From positions 8,327,501 through 8,391,500 of the forward strand of contig NZ_FNSV01000005.1 in NCBI RefSeq assembly GCF_900105905.1: a stretch of 64,000 nt of DNA. The letters run 5' to 3'. Numbering within the stretch: the first letter of the stretch is position 1; every line of letters starts with the position of its first letter. Of the stretch, positions 46,846-55,444 are shown one piece after another. This stretch comes from Rhodococcus koreensis. GTDB lineage: Bacteria; Actinomycetota; Actinomycetes; Mycobacteriales; Mycobacteriaceae. The notes under the pieces were generated by a model. The model ran no database searches. It saw only the letters and a list, made by a program, of their open reading frames with translations, and was not told where the DNA came from. A program made the position numbers and the translations under genes.

Positions 46846-46875
46846 CCGCGCACAAGGATCGACATTAGCGGGAGG

Positions 46876-46908
46876 GGTGGGCGCGTGTCATCTTCACACG
46901 CGCCCACC
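46876..46908 (-). terminator. Intrinsic terminator of the enoyl-reductase-like gene
   Basis: GTGGGCGCGTGT (46877-46888) and ACACGCGCCCAC (46896-46907) pair perfectly over 12 bp, 13 with the outer G-C, around a 7-nt loop. The hairpin begins 3 nt after the minus-strand gene stop at 46912 and separates it from the exporter leader. Confidence 0.85.
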
Positions 46909-46911
46909 CGT

Positions 46912-48156
46912 TCACAGCTTTCGCGCGGAGATCTCCATGCCCGCGTCGCGCAGCCGTGCGACCAGCACGTCGCCGAGTGCCGTCGCCGGAGTGAGGACAC
47001 CTGCCGCGTCCGGGAGCGCGTCGCCGCCGAGGGCGAGACTCAACGCGGATTCGCCGAGCATCACCGCGGTGGCGCGGTAGCCGGGGTCGCCCTTCGCCTT
47101 CACCCGCGACGTGTAGTGCGCGCCCGTGGTGGTGGTCGTGTACAGGTCGACGGTGAAGTGGCCGTTGCGTTGCGCCTCCTCGCTGGGACCGTCGCCCGGT
47201 GAGGGCAGAACGCGGTCGAGGACGTACCGGGTGGGAGGGAGGGCCATGCCGGCGATCAACGCGCCGAGGCCGACCGTCACCGCACCCGCGATCACCGGCG
47301 TGATCGGGGAACTGCCGACACTCATGACCTCGCGGTACTTGAATTCCCGGCCGTACTCCCAATCGCGGAGCGCGTTGCTGCGCCGCACGACCCGCGTGTT
47401 GTAGGGGCCCATGAAGAACGGCGCCTTCCAGCCCTTGACCCCGGGCGCGATGGTCTTGCCGTCGACCACACCCATGTCGGACTGCTTGCCGAGATCCGGT
47501 TCCTTCGACCGGTCGGGGCTCAGCGAGTACGGCGAGGCCGCGAGACGGCGCGACGCCGCGTCCTTCTTGGACACGTCAACCTGGGTGCGGAGCGAATCGA
47601 TCGTGCCGCCGCTGACGCCGCCGCGCAGCGACGTGACCACCAGGGTGGTGTCGGTGAGTTCACCCGCGCCGTCCTCACGGACCTTCGCGTGGAGGACGTG
47701 CACCCCGAGGTCGGACGGAATGGAGTCGAAACCGCAGGAATGGACGATCCGGGCGCCGGTCTCGCGGGCCCGTTCGTGGTTGGCGTCGATGCTCTCGCGG
47801 GCGAACAGCACCTCTCCGGTGAGGTCGACGTAGTCGGTGCCCGCCTCGGCGCAGGCCGCCGCGAGTGCGTGTCCGTATTTGGCGTAGGGGCCGACCGTCG
47901 TCGCGACCACGCGGGTGCGTCCCGCCAGGGCGGCGAGCGACGCGGCGTCGTCGGAATTCGCGACGATGAGGGGCCAGTCCGCCGCGCGCGGACCGAGCGC
48001 GGACCGCACCGCTTCCAGTTTGGCGGCCGTCCGCCCCGCGAGCGCGATCCGGACACCGTCCGGGGCGTGCTGTGCGAGATAGTCGGCGAGGAGTTTGCCG
48101 ACGAAGCCGGTGGCCCCGTACACGACGAGATCCAATTCACGTGTGCTGTCTGTCAT
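46912..48156 (-). CDS. Trans-acting enoyl reductase / saccharopine-dehydrogenase-like protein
   Basis: The 414-residue protein has an N-terminal Rossmann fold (VVYGATGFVGKLLADYLAQH) and then VATTVGPYAKYGHALAAACA, YVDLTGEVLFARESIDANHE and HSCGFDSIPSDLGVHVLHAK. This is the pattern of actinobacterial Rv2449c/Rv2953-type proteins. Rv2953 is a trans-acting enoyl reductase in phthiocerol lipid synthesis; here there is no polyketide synthase nearby, so the substrate is open. A hydrophobic stretch near residues 292-312 suggests membrane association. ATG 48156. Confidence 0.88.
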   Translation of the reverse strand: MTDSTRELDLVVYGATGFVGKLLADYLAQHAPDGVRIALAGRTAAKLEAVRSALGPRAADWPLIVANSDDAASLAALAGRTRVVATTVGPYAKYGHALAAACAEAGTDYVDLTGEVLFARESIDANHERARETGARIVHSCGFDSIPSDLGVHVLHAKVREDGAGELTDTTLVVTSLRGGVSGGTIDSLRTQVDVSKKDAASRRLAASPYSLSPDRSKEPDLGKQSDMGVVDGKTIAPGVKGWKAPFFMGPYNTRVVRRSNALRDWEYGREFKYREVMSVGSSPITPVIAGAVTVGLGALIAGMALPPTRYVLDRVLPSPGDGPSEEAQRNGHFTVDLYTTTTTGAHYTSRVKAKGDPGYRATAVMLGESALSLALGGDALPDAAGVLTPATALGDVLVARLRDAGMEISARKL

Positions 48157-48191
48157 GACACGACCCTACTCGTCGGTAGGGAAGGGTGAGG

Positions 48192-48602
48192 TCAGAGTCC
48201 GGCGCCGCCGGGGCGGGTCGGTGTGAGGGGTGCACGGGTGCGGACCCGCAGGACGACATAACCGGCCCACGACGTGACGACGCCCAGCGCCACGAGGGTT
48301 TGGATCGCTCCCGCGGCGGATTCCGGGTAGACCACGCCGGTGAGGTAGTGGGCGATGAACCCGGACGAGGGGAGCGGGTCCTGCCCTGCGCGGACGCGGG
48401 CCCAACTCTCCAGATGCGTCAGCGGGCAGTCGATGCCGACGATCAGGCCGGTGAACCCCCAGGCAACCGCCGCCAGGTGGAGGGCGATGGTCCGCGGCCA
48501 CCGCCAGGCGAGAAAACCACCGCACACGACGTAGAGGATGAAGATCAGGTGTGCGACGACCGTCGCGTCGGCGACGACTTCGTAGAAGACCACGCTCCCC
48601 AT
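48192..48602 (-). CDS. DUF2784 family membrane protein
   Basis: The 136-residue protein has about four hydrophobic segments (ADATVVAHLIFILYVVCGGF; TIALHLAAVAWGFTGLIVGI; GAIQTLVALGVVTSWAGYVV). It also has the conserved CPLTHLESWARVRAGQ and FIAHYLTGVVYPE motifs of DUF2784. Function is unknown. It is 35 nt upstream of the enoyl-reductase-like gene on the same strand and may be cotranscribed. Confidence 0.85.
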   Translation of the reverse strand: MGSVVFYEVVADATVVAHLIFILYVVCGGFLAWRWPRTIALHLAAVAWGFTGLIVGIDCPLTHLESWARVRAGQDPLPSSGFIAHYLTGVVYPESAAGAIQTLVALGVVTSWAGYVVLRVRTRAPLTPTRPGGAGL

Positions 48603-48689
48603 CGATGCACCCCTGACCTCCGAAGCGTCCCCCTACGCCATCGTAGGCGCGGGCTGCCGGGTCCACGGGGGAACGGGCTCGGAACGAAA

Positions 48690-49106
48690 TCAGGCGGGGC
48701 CGCGCGCCTCTTCCTTGACCACCAGGATCGGAATATCGACCTCGAGCAGGAGGCGTTGCAGCCATCGTTCCAGGAGGAACTTGCCGACCGGGGACATGCG
48801 CCGGGTGCCCACGACGAGCAGGTCCGCGCCGCTGCTGTCGACCAGCGTGCGCAGTGCGCTCACCTGATCGCCGTCGTGTTCGCTGGTGCGCAGTTCCCAC
48901 GACGACTCGCCGACCCCGCCGCTCTCGAGCGTCGCCTGGATCTCGGCGCGCAGAGCGGACCGGTCGGACTCCGCATCCTGTCCGGGGTCGTCGTCGAGGA
49001 CGTGGAGGACGAGTAGCTGTTCCCGTCGTTGCACAGCCTCGCGGGCGGCGTGGACGATGGCCGCCCGGCCTTCCGGGCTGTCTCGGTGGACAACGGCTAT
49101 CGCCAT
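48690..49106 (-). CDS. Universal stress protein (UspA) domain protein
   Basis: The 138-residue single-domain protein has a USP fold: AIAVVHRDSPEGRAAIVHAA at the N-terminus, QLLVLHVLDDDP, and ADLLVVGTRRMSPVGKFLLE. The GxRxxxxxxxxLLxxV arrangement partly replaces the usual ATP-binding G-2x-G-9x-G(S/T): the third Gly-Ser is missing (LERWLQRLLLEVDIPILVV). It may therefore not bind ATP. ATG 49106. Confidence 0.83.
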   Translation of the reverse strand: MAIAVVHRDSPEGRAAIVHAAREAVQRREQLLVLHVLDDDPGQDAESDRSALRAEIQATLESGGVGESSWELRTSEHDGDQVSALRTLVDSSGADLLVVGTRRMSPVGKFLLERWLQRLLLEVDIPILVVKEEARGPA

Positions 49107-49212
49107 GAAGCGCCTCCATATTCAGGGATCGGTACCACGTCCATTATCCCCACGCCGGACAGTGCTCCGGCTGTGTCGATGCTCTCGAAACGGGGGTTTG
49201 TGTGGTGCTCGA

Positions 49213-50667
49213 TCACCAGGGTGAGGGCTCGTAGTCCTTCAGGAAGCAGCCGTGCAGATCGACGCCCTGCTCGCCCTGGACGATGGGGTCGTAGACGCGG
49301 GCGGCGCCGTCGACGAGGTCGAGGGGGGCGTGGAAACCCTCGTCTGCCAGGCGCATCTTGGTGTAGTGCGGCCGCTCGTCGGTGATCCACCCGGTGTCCA
49401 CCGCGGTCATGAGGATGCCGTCCTCGAGCATCTCCTTCGCGCTGGTGCGGGTGAGCATGTTCAGCGCGGCCTTCGCCATGTTGGTGTGCGGATGCCCGGG
49501 ACCCTTGTACGCGCGGCTGAACTGGCCTTCCATCGCGGAGACGTTCACCACGTACTTGCGGCGCGCACCTGCCGCCGCCATCGCGGGCCGCAGCCGGGAC
49601 ACGAGGATGAACGGGGCGACCGAGTTGCACAACTGCACCTCGAGCAGCTCGATCGGGTCGACTTCCTCGACCGTCTGGACCCAGCTGTTCGAGTGCGCCA
49701 GATCGGGCAGCAGACCGCCGGCGTCGATCGCGAGACCCTGATCGATCCGATCGGGAGACGCCGACTTCGCGACCAGCGCGAGCGAACTCACCGCGTCGGG
49801 GGACAGCGCGGCGCCCGCCATCACGGACACGTCGGACAGCGACCCGGCGAGCGCCGCCGGGTGGGCGTCGCTCGTCTTGCCGAACGTCAGGACGTCGGGA
49901 AGGTCGCCGGAGGGAAGCGCACCGGATTCGGCGTCCGCCAGCGCGCTGTAGGCGCCGGGCGAGCGTCGCACCGTCTGCGCGGCATTGTTGATCAGGATGT
50001 CCAGCGGGCCCTGCGCGGCGACGGAGTCGGCGAGCGCGACGACCTGCGCCGGGTCACGCAGATCGATACCGACCACCCGCAGCCGGTGGATCCACTCGCT
50101 GCTGTCCTCCATCGCCTTGAAGCGGCGGATGGCGTCGTTGGGGAAACGGGTCGTGATGGTGGTGTGGGCGCCGTCGCGGAGCAACCGCAGCGCGATGTAC
50201 ATGCCGATCTTGGCGCGACCACCGGTCAGCAGCGCCCGGCGTCCGGTGAGGTCGGCGCGCGCGTCCCTCTTGGCGCGGCTCTTCGTCGCGCACTCGGGGC
50301 ACAACTGGTGGTAGAACGCATCGACCCGGGTGTAGCGCTGCTTGCAGATGTAGCACGGGCGGGGCCGGATCAGGGTGCCCGCGGACGCGCCGTCGGCGTT
50401 CGACGTCAGCAGGATGCCCGCGGTCTCGTCGTCGATCCGGTCGGGGGAACCCGTCGCGGTGGCGGCGACGATCTTACGGTCGGCCTCGGAGACGGCGTCG
50501 CGGGCCGCGATCCGCCTGCGCTTCTTCAACTTCTTGAAAAGGTGACCGACAGCACGCTGGACCGTGACGGAATCGGGATCCGCGTCGTCGAGGTCTGCCG
50601 CCAGATCGAGAACTTTCAGGCAGATCTCGAGATCCGCCGGATCGATCGTCGTCGTTGTTTCACCCAT
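49213..50667 (-). CDS. Atypical SDR oxidoreductase with N-terminal zinc ribbon
   Basis: The 484-residue protein has three parts. Residues 1-95 are helical. A four-Cys zinc ribbon has Cys105, Cys108, Cys123 and Cys126 (RPCYICKQRY ... HQLCPECATK). From about residue 135 there is an SDR Rossmann domain with TGGRAKIGMYIALRLLRDGA and NNAAQT. The usual catalytic Tyr-x-x-x-Lys is HTNMAKAAL here, with Thr in place of Tyr. Substrate and activity are unknown. ATG 50667 is taken as the start. It lies just after the tRNA-Leu terminator. Confidence 0.85.
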   Translation of the reverse strand: MGETTTTIDPADLEICLKVLDLAADLDDADPDSVTVQRAVGHLFKKLKKRRRIAARDAVSEADRKIVAATATGSPDRIDDETAGILLTSNADGASAGTLIRPRPCYICKQRYTRVDAFYHQLCPECATKSRAKRDARADLTGRRALLTGGRAKIGMYIALRLLRDGAHTTITTRFPNDAIRRFKAMEDSSEWIHRLRVVGIDLRDPAQVVALADSVAAQGPLDILINNAAQTVRRSPGAYSALADAESGALPSGDLPDVLTFGKTSDAHPAALAGSLSDVSVMAGAALSPDAVSSLALVAKSASPDRIDQGLAIDAGGLLPDLAHSNSWVQTVEEVDPIELLEVQLCNSVAPFILVSRLRPAMAAAGARRKYVVNVSAMEGQFSRAYKGPGHPHTNMAKAALNMLTRTSAKEMLEDGILMTAVDTGWITDERPHYTKMRLADEGFHAPLDLVDGAARVYDPIVQGEQGVDLHGCFLKDYEPSPW

Positions 50668-50692
50668 CGAACTTCGCCCTCTCACGAAGAAA

Positions 50693-50715
50693 GCCCCGGT
50701 TCAGTGAACCGGGGC
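50693..50715 (-). terminator. Intrinsic terminator after tRNA-Leu
   Basis: GCCCCGGTTC (50693-50702) pairs perfectly with GAACCGGGGC (50706-50715) around a 3-nt loop. On the minus strand it follows the tRNA by 25 nt and is succeeded by TTTC; on the plus strand it is followed by CTTTTC. It may also work in the opposite direction. Confidence 0.85.
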
Positions 50716-50740
50716 CTTTTCGTCTGTCTCAACTCAGAGT

Positions 50741-50825
50741 GTCCGAGGGGGGACTTGAACCCCCACGTCCGTTAATAGGACACTAGCACCTCAAGCTAGC
50801 GCGTCTGCCATTCCGCCACTCGGAC
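50741..50825 (-). tRNA. tRNA-Leu (anticodon GAG)
   Basis: The 85-nt class II tRNA has acceptor arms GTCCGAG and CTCGGAC and an anticodon stem CTAGC/GCTAG with loop TTGAGGT, giving anticodon GAG. A long variable arm is present (TGTCCTATTAACGGACG), as is the T-loop GTTCAAGTC. CCA is not encoded. It reads CUC and CUU. Confidence 0.95.
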
Positions 50826-50936
50826 TTGCCTGCCCCCATTTCCTGGGTGCTGCAAAAGATTAACCGATGAACCGCCACGGCCCAAATCGCCCCTCTCACC
50901 TGAGCGTTTCCGCCTGCCCGATGGTAGGAAAGTGGA

Positions 50937-52289
50937 GTGCCAACTACACAGGAAACCCCAGGCCAGGGTCGCGCCGAAGCCGAAGTCGTGAATCTCGTCA
51001 GTTCACTGATCCGCTTCGACACGTCCAACACCGGAGAGCTCGCGACGACGAAGGGCGAGCGCGAGTGTGCGGAGTGGGTGGCGTCCCAGCTGCAGGAAGT
51101 GGGCTATGAGACCGAATACGTGGAGTCGGGCGCACCGGGTCGCGGCAACGTGTTCGCGCGGCTGAAGGGTTCGGACCCCGACCGCGGCGCGCTGTTGCTG
51201 CACGGTCACCTCGACGTCGTACCCGCCGAACCGGCCGATTGGCGCGTCCACCCGTTCTCCGGAGCCGTCGAGGACGGGTACGTGTGGGGTCGCGGCGCCG
51301 TCGACATGAAGGACATGGTCGGGATGATCCTGGCGGTCGCCCGCCAGTTCAAGGCGGAGGGCATCGTTCCGCCCCGCGACCTCGTGTTCGCGTTCGTCGC
51401 CGACGAGGAGGCCGGTGGCAAGTACGGCTGCCAGTGGCTGGTCGAGAATCGTCCCGATCTGTTCGAGGGGGTTACGGAGGCCGTCGGCGAGGTCGGCGGC
51501 TTCTCCCTGACCGTTGCCCGCCCGGACGGCACGGACCGCAGGCTCTATCTCGTCGAGACGGCGGAGAAGGGTCTCGGATGGATGCGGCTGACCGCGAAGG
51601 GCCGGGCCGGACACGGTTCGTTCCTGCACGGCGACAACGCCGTCACCATCCTGGCGCAGGCGGTCGCCCGGCTGGGGGCACACACGTTCCCGCTGGTCAT
51701 CTCCGATTCGGTGGCCGAATTTCTGGAAGCGGCAGGCGAGGAGACCGGACTCGACTTCGACCCGACGTCGCCCGACCTCGACGGCACCCTCGCGAAACTC
51801 GGCTCCATCGCCAACATCCTCGGTGCCACGCTCCGTGACACCGCGAACCCGACCATGCTGTCCGCCGGCTACAAGGCCAACGTCATCCCGCAGACCGCGG
51901 AGGCCGTCGTCGACTGCCGGATCCTGCCCGGCAGGCAGGCCGAGTTCGAGGCGACGATCGACGAACTCATCGGACCGGACGTCCAGCGCGAATGGATCAC
52001 GAAGCTCGACTCCTACGAGACCACCTTCGACGGGCATCTGGTCGACGCCATGAACGACGCCATCCTTGCCCACGACCCCGGCGCCCGCACCGTGCCGTAC
52101 ATGCTGTCGGGCGGAACCGACGCCAAGGCGTTCGCGAAGCTCGGCATCCGGTGCTTCGGATTCGCACCGCTGCAGTTGCCTGCGGACCTGGATTTCGGTG
52201 CGCTGTTCCACGGCGTCGACGAACGGGTACCCGTGGACGCACTACTGTTCGGTACACGCGTGCTGGAACATTTTCTGCTCCACAGCTGA
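50937..52289 (+). CDS. M20-family metallopeptidase (Rv2141c-like, ArgE/DapE/ACY1)
   Basis: The 450-residue zinc hydrolase shows LLLHGHLDVVPAEPADW (metal His and Asp), VWGRGAVDMKDMVGM (bridging Asp) and FVADEEAGGKYGC (catalytic Glu-Glu), plus GGTDAKAFAKLGIRCFGFAP near the C-terminus. A dimerisation domain lies at about residues 190-320. The family deacylates amino acids or cleaves small peptides; despite dapE-like annotation in mycobacteria, lysine biosynthesis is not implied by the neighbours. GTG 50937 follows AGGAAAG. Confidence 0.92.
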   Translation: MPTTQETPGQGRAEAEVVNLVSSLIRFDTSNTGELATTKGERECAEWVASQLQEVGYETEYVESGAPGRGNVFARLKGSDPDRGALLLHGHLDVVPAEPADWRVHPFSGAVEDGYVWGRGAVDMKDMVGMILAVARQFKAEGIVPPRDLVFAFVADEEAGGKYGCQWLVENRPDLFEGVTEAVGEVGGFSLTVARPDGTDRRLYLVETAEKGLGWMRLTAKGRAGHGSFLHGDNAVTILAQAVARLGAHTFPLVISDSVAEFLEAAGEETGLDFDPTSPDLDGTLAKLGSIANILGATLRDTANPTMLSAGYKANVIPQTAEAVVDCRILPGRQAEFEATIDELIGPDVQREWITKLDSYETTFDGHLVDAMNDAILAHDPGARTVPYMLSGGTDAKAFAKLGIRCFGFAPLQLPADLDFGALFHGVDERVPVDALLFGTRVLEHFLLHS

Positions 52290-52322
52290 TCGAAAACCGA
52301 TACGCGACAAGAGAGGAACCGC

Positions 52323-52853
52323 ATGTCACACGATCCGTACGAGGCACTTCCCGACCTGCCGAGTTTCGAGCTGACCTCCACCGACGTCACCGACGGGCAG
52401 CCGCTGAACAAGGAACAGGTCAGCGGAATCTTCGGCGCCGGCGGCCACGACAACTCACCGCAGCTGTCGTGGTCGGGGTTCCCCGCCGAGACCAAGAGCT
52501 TCGCGGTGACGGTGTACGACCCCGACGCGCCGACGGTGTCCGGGTTCTGGCACTGGGCGGTCGCGAACATCCCGGCCGACACGACCACGCTGGTGAGCGG
52601 CGCAGGCGACGACGAGGGAACCGGGCTCCCGACCGGTGCGATCACGCTGAAGAACGACGCCGGACTGAGTCGTTTCCTCGGCGCCGCCCCGCCGGCAGGT
52701 CACGGGCCGCACCGCTACATCATCGTGGTCCACGCGGTCGACGTGGAGACCCTCGACGGCGTCACGGCCGAGTCGACGCCCGCGTTCCTGGGGTTCAACC
52801 TGTTCTCCCACGCGATCGCCCGCGCGAAGATCCAGGGGACGTACGAGCAGTAA
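52323..52853 (+). CDS. YbhB/YbcL (PEBP) family protein (Rv2140c-like)
   Basis: The 176-residue protein has the phosphatidylethanolamine-binding-protein motifs TKSFAVTVYDPDAPTVSGFW (DPDAP) and GPHRYIIVVHAVDVETL (GxHR). Its role in bacteria is uncertain; the mycobacterial orthologue binds small ligands. It starts 33 nt after the M20 peptidase, with GAGAGGAAC before ATG, so the two genes form an operon. Confidence 0.93.
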   Translation: MSHDPYEALPDLPSFELTSTDVTDGQPLNKEQVSGIFGAGGHDNSPQLSWSGFPAETKSFAVTVYDPDAPTVSGFWHWAVANIPADTTTLVSGAGDDEGTGLPTGAITLKNDAGLSRFLGAAPPAGHGPHRYIIVVHAVDVETLDGVTAESTPAFLGFNLFSHAIARAKIQGTYEQ

Positions 52854-52855
52854 CT

Positions 52856-52911
52856 CCGGTGTTTCGGAAACACCGGTGGCCGGCGAATCCTCGGGATTCT
52901 CCGGCCACCGG
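52856..52911. terminator. Twin hairpins between convergent genes
   Basis: CCGGTGTTT (52856-52864) pairs with AAACACCGG (52868-52876). A larger hairpin CCGGTGGCCGG (52873-52883) with CCGGCCACCGG (52901-52911) is extended by GAATCC/GGATTC. The two overlap at CCGG, so they are alternatives. They lie between the PEBP gene (+) and pyrD (-), consistent with a bidirectional terminator. Confidence 0.8.
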
Positions 52912-52928
52912 TCTCGGCGCGGGTTGCG

Positions 52929-54032
52929 TCAGCGCACGGCGCCGGCGCCGACCGCATCGGCGATCGAGGAGTAGCCGGCCTCGCGCACCTTCCGGGCCAG
53001 GCCCTTGTGGATGCGGCGAGCCCAGAACGGGCCGCCGTAGATGAAGCCGGTGTACCCCTGCACGAGGGACGCCCCGGCCAGGATGCGTTCCCACGCCTGG
53101 TCGAGCGTCTCGATGCCGCCGACGGAGATCAGCACCAGGCGATCCCCGACCCGCGCGTGCAGGCGGTTCAGGACCTCGAGGGATCGTTCGGCGACCGGAG
53201 GGCCGGACAACCCGCCCGCGCCGATCGCCGTCACCTCGTCGTCCGGGGTGTTCAGGCCGTCTCGCCGGATGGTGGTGTTGGTCGCGACGATGCCGGCGAG
53301 GCCGAGTTCGAGGGCGAGATCCGCGACCGCGTCGACGTCGTCGTCGGACAGGTCCGGGGCGATCTTCACCAGCACGGGCACGGTCACGGTGTCGAGTACC
53401 GCACGCAGCAGCGGCCGGAGGGATTCGACGGCCTGCAGGTCGCGCAGTCCCGGGGTGTTCGGTGAGCTGACGTTGACCACCATGAAATCGGCGAGCGGGC
53501 CGAGCAGTTGCGCGCTCGCCGTGTAATCGGCAGGGGCGTCCGCGGCATTCACGATTTTGGTCTTGCCGATGTTCGCGCCGATCGGGACGCCGGCCCGGCG
53601 CTGACGCAGGTGATTGGCCGCGTTGCCTGCGCCGTGGTTGTTGAACCCCATCCGGTTGATCAGCGCACGGTCCGCGGGCAGCCGGAACAGGCGGGGAGCC
53701 GGGTTGCCCGGCTGCGCCTGGGCGGTGACGGTGCCCACTTCGGCGAACCCGAATCCGAGAGGACCCCAAGCGTCGACACCGGTGGCGTCCTTGTCGAACC
53801 CGGCGGCCAGCCCGAGCGGCGCCGGGAAGTCGAGTCCGAACACGGTGTTCCGCAGTATCGGATCGTCCACCACGAGAACCCTGGCGACGAGTTGGCGCAG
53901 CGGCGAGAACCGCGTGACCAGGCGCATCGCAGCGAAGGCCAGGTGATGAATGCGCTCCGGAGGAAGGCAGAACATCACCCGTAAGAGCAGGTGGTACAAG
54001 GAGGTCTCCCTAGATTGCGGGGTCGGGGACAT
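52929..54032 (-). CDS. pyrD: Dihydroorotate dehydrogenase (quinone), class 2
   Basis: This pyrimidine-synthesis enzyme oxidises dihydroorotate with FMN and menaquinone. The 367-residue protein has the N-terminal membrane-associating helix (YHLLLRVMFCLPPERIHHLA) of class 2 enzymes, then PAPLGLAAGFDKDATGVDAW, MGFNNHGAG and VNVSSPNTPGLRDLQAV with the catalytic Ser. The C-terminal GGIETLDQAWERILAGASLV and YGGPFWARRIHKGL segments bind FMN phosphate. ATG 54032 overlaps the DUF5703 gene by 23 nt. Confidence 0.97.
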   Translation of the reverse strand: MSPTPQSRETSLYHLLLRVMFCLPPERIHHLAFAAMRLVTRFSPLRQLVARVLVVDDPILRNTVFGLDFPAPLGLAAGFDKDATGVDAWGPLGFGFAEVGTVTAQAQPGNPAPRLFRLPADRALINRMGFNNHGAGNAANHLRQRRAGVPIGANIGKTKIVNAADAPADYTASAQLLGPLADFMVVNVSSPNTPGLRDLQAVESLRPLLRAVLDTVTVPVLVKIAPDLSDDDVDAVADLALELGLAGIVATNTTIRRDGLNTPDDEVTAIGAGGLSGPPVAERSLEVLNRLHARVGDRLVLISVGGIETLDQAWERILAGASLVQGYTGFIYGGPFWARRIHKGLARKVREAGYSSIADAVGAGAVR

Positions 54033-54249
54033 GGTGAGCGGTCTTCCTTCGTTTGAGCAGAACTCGGCGGCTTCCGTCGGAGTACAGACGGACCCGCGAC
54101 AGCTCCCAGCCGCCGAATTCCGCCTGGATGGCCAAGCGCATCGATGCGCTGACGCGGGTGACGTCGGGCGGCAGCCGAAGCGGCACGTACTCGTAGTCCT
54201 CGGATTCGATCTCCCACCCGGAGGGGAGTCGACGTGAATGCGATGCCAT
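54010..54249 (-). CDS. DUF5703 family small protein
   Basis: The 79-residue protein contains WEIESEDYEYVPLRLPPDVT and IQAEFGGWELSRVRLYSDGS then RRVLLKRR, which fit a small conserved actinobacterial family (DUF5703). Function is unknown. It lies between the lipoprotein gene (1 nt away) and pyrD (23-nt overlap), so it belongs to that operon. Confidence 0.85.
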   Translation of the reverse strand: MASHSRRLPSGWEIESEDYEYVPLRLPPDVTRVSASMRLAIQAEFGGWELSRVRLYSDGSRRVLLKRRKTAHHVPDPAI

Positions 54250-55260
54250 CTACGAACTCCTCGTCGGGATCTGCTGCAAGCCGTCTCCCGTCGCGGAACC
54301 GATCAGGAGGTCACCGTTCACGGTATCCACACTGACAGAGTTCGGCTGCCGGACGGTGGGATACCGGGCCGTTTCCACGCCGACACCGCTGGACAGGTCG
54401 AATCCGACCACCTCGTTGGTTCCGGTCAGCGTGACCCACGCCCGGTCGGCGGAGTCGTCGTAGGCGACGGCGTACGGCGCAAGTCCGGCTGGGAACCGCT
54501 GACGGAGCATCAGTGTGTCAGTGGTGTAGGCGAGCAGTTCGTCGCCGGTGGTGTCGGTGACGAGGATGCGCCCGTAGTGGTCGGTGGTGAGTTGCGTCGC
54601 ACCTTCACCGGCGCGCAGCGCGACGCCGAGCGCGGAACCCGGGACGTCGACGGCGGTGACGGACGTCTGACCGCGGTCGAGGGCGGTCAGCGAGTCGCCG
54701 ACGACGGCCAGCCCGTCGACGGAGGTGAGGCCGTCGATCACCTGTGACTCGTTCGTCTCGGTGTTCACGATGTGAATCTCGCCATTGCCCAGGCCCATCG
54801 CCAGCCGGCCGTCGGGCAACTGCGCGACCGAACGGACGTCGCCGTCGGCGGGGACCAACGTCACCTCGCCCGTGCGCAGGTCGAGCCGTCCTACCTGCGT
54901 GTTCATCGCGAGAAGGGCCACGCCGCCGGGAGCGAGGGAGACCTGGGCGACGGCCCCGTCGAGCGGAATCGTGCGCGGAGCCGCCGTGAAATCGCCGGCC
55001 GGGAACAGCAGGATCTCGTTGCCTTCGCCGCCGAGGACGACGGTCGTGCGGGTCTCGGGGTCGAAGGTGGTCGAATCGATCGGCACGCCGACGGGGTGGA
55101 CGACACCCGCGGGCGCGGTGCTCTGCGCCGGGGACTGCGCGGCAGTCGCGGGCGCGATCGTGATCGCCTGATCCTCGTCGGAGTTCGACGAACAACCCGT
55201 GACCAGTAGAAATGCCGCTCCGATACACGAGGCGACGACGCGCGCTCCCGGTCTACCCAT
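54250..55260 (-). CDS. Lipoprotein with beta-propeller-like repeats (LppL-like)
   Basis: The 336-residue protein starts with a signal peptide and lipobox (FLLVTGCSSNS, Cys23), so it should be lipidated and exported. The rest is built of repeated short beta segments (VGVPIDSTTFDPETRTTVVL; VSLAPGGVALLAMNTQVGRL; VAYDDSADRAWVTLTGTNEV), like a WD40/YVTN-type propeller. It matches the position of Rv2138 (lppL) next to pyrD. The ligand is unknown. Confidence 0.85.
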   Translation of the reverse strand: MGRPGARVVASCIGAAFLLVTGCSSNSDEDQAITIAPATAAQSPAQSTAPAGVVHPVGVPIDSTTFDPETRTTVVLGGEGNEILLFPAGDFTAAPRTIPLDGAVAQVSLAPGGVALLAMNTQVGRLDLRTGEVTLVPADGDVRSVAQLPDGRLAMGLGNGEIHIVNTETNESQVIDGLTSVDGLAVVGDSLTALDRGQTSVTAVDVPGSALGVALRAGEGATQLTTDHYGRILVTDTTGDELLAYTTDTLMLRQRFPAGLAPYAVAYDDSADRAWVTLTGTNEVVGFDLSSGVGVETARYPTVRQPNSVSVDTVNGDLLIGSATGDGLQQIPTRSS

Positions 55261-55444
55261 GTGCTGCTCCTCGGGGTTCTCTCAACGACCTACACCTGCA
55301 CAACTGTCCACTAGCATCCCTGATCCGCGAAACGCCCACGAATTCGGTCGGTGCCGAGCGGGTGCCGAGGCGATACCGTGAGAAACATCGACCCCGCGCC
55401 CGGTGGTTTCCCGACCGCCGGCCCAGGTCATCGAGGAGCAGACC

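Noticed and set aside
46634..46855. 73-codon minus-strand frame over the exporter leader
   Set aside because: It overlaps the exporter start and lacks conserved features. The other frame, ending Cys-Cys-stop inside a hairpin, explains the region better.
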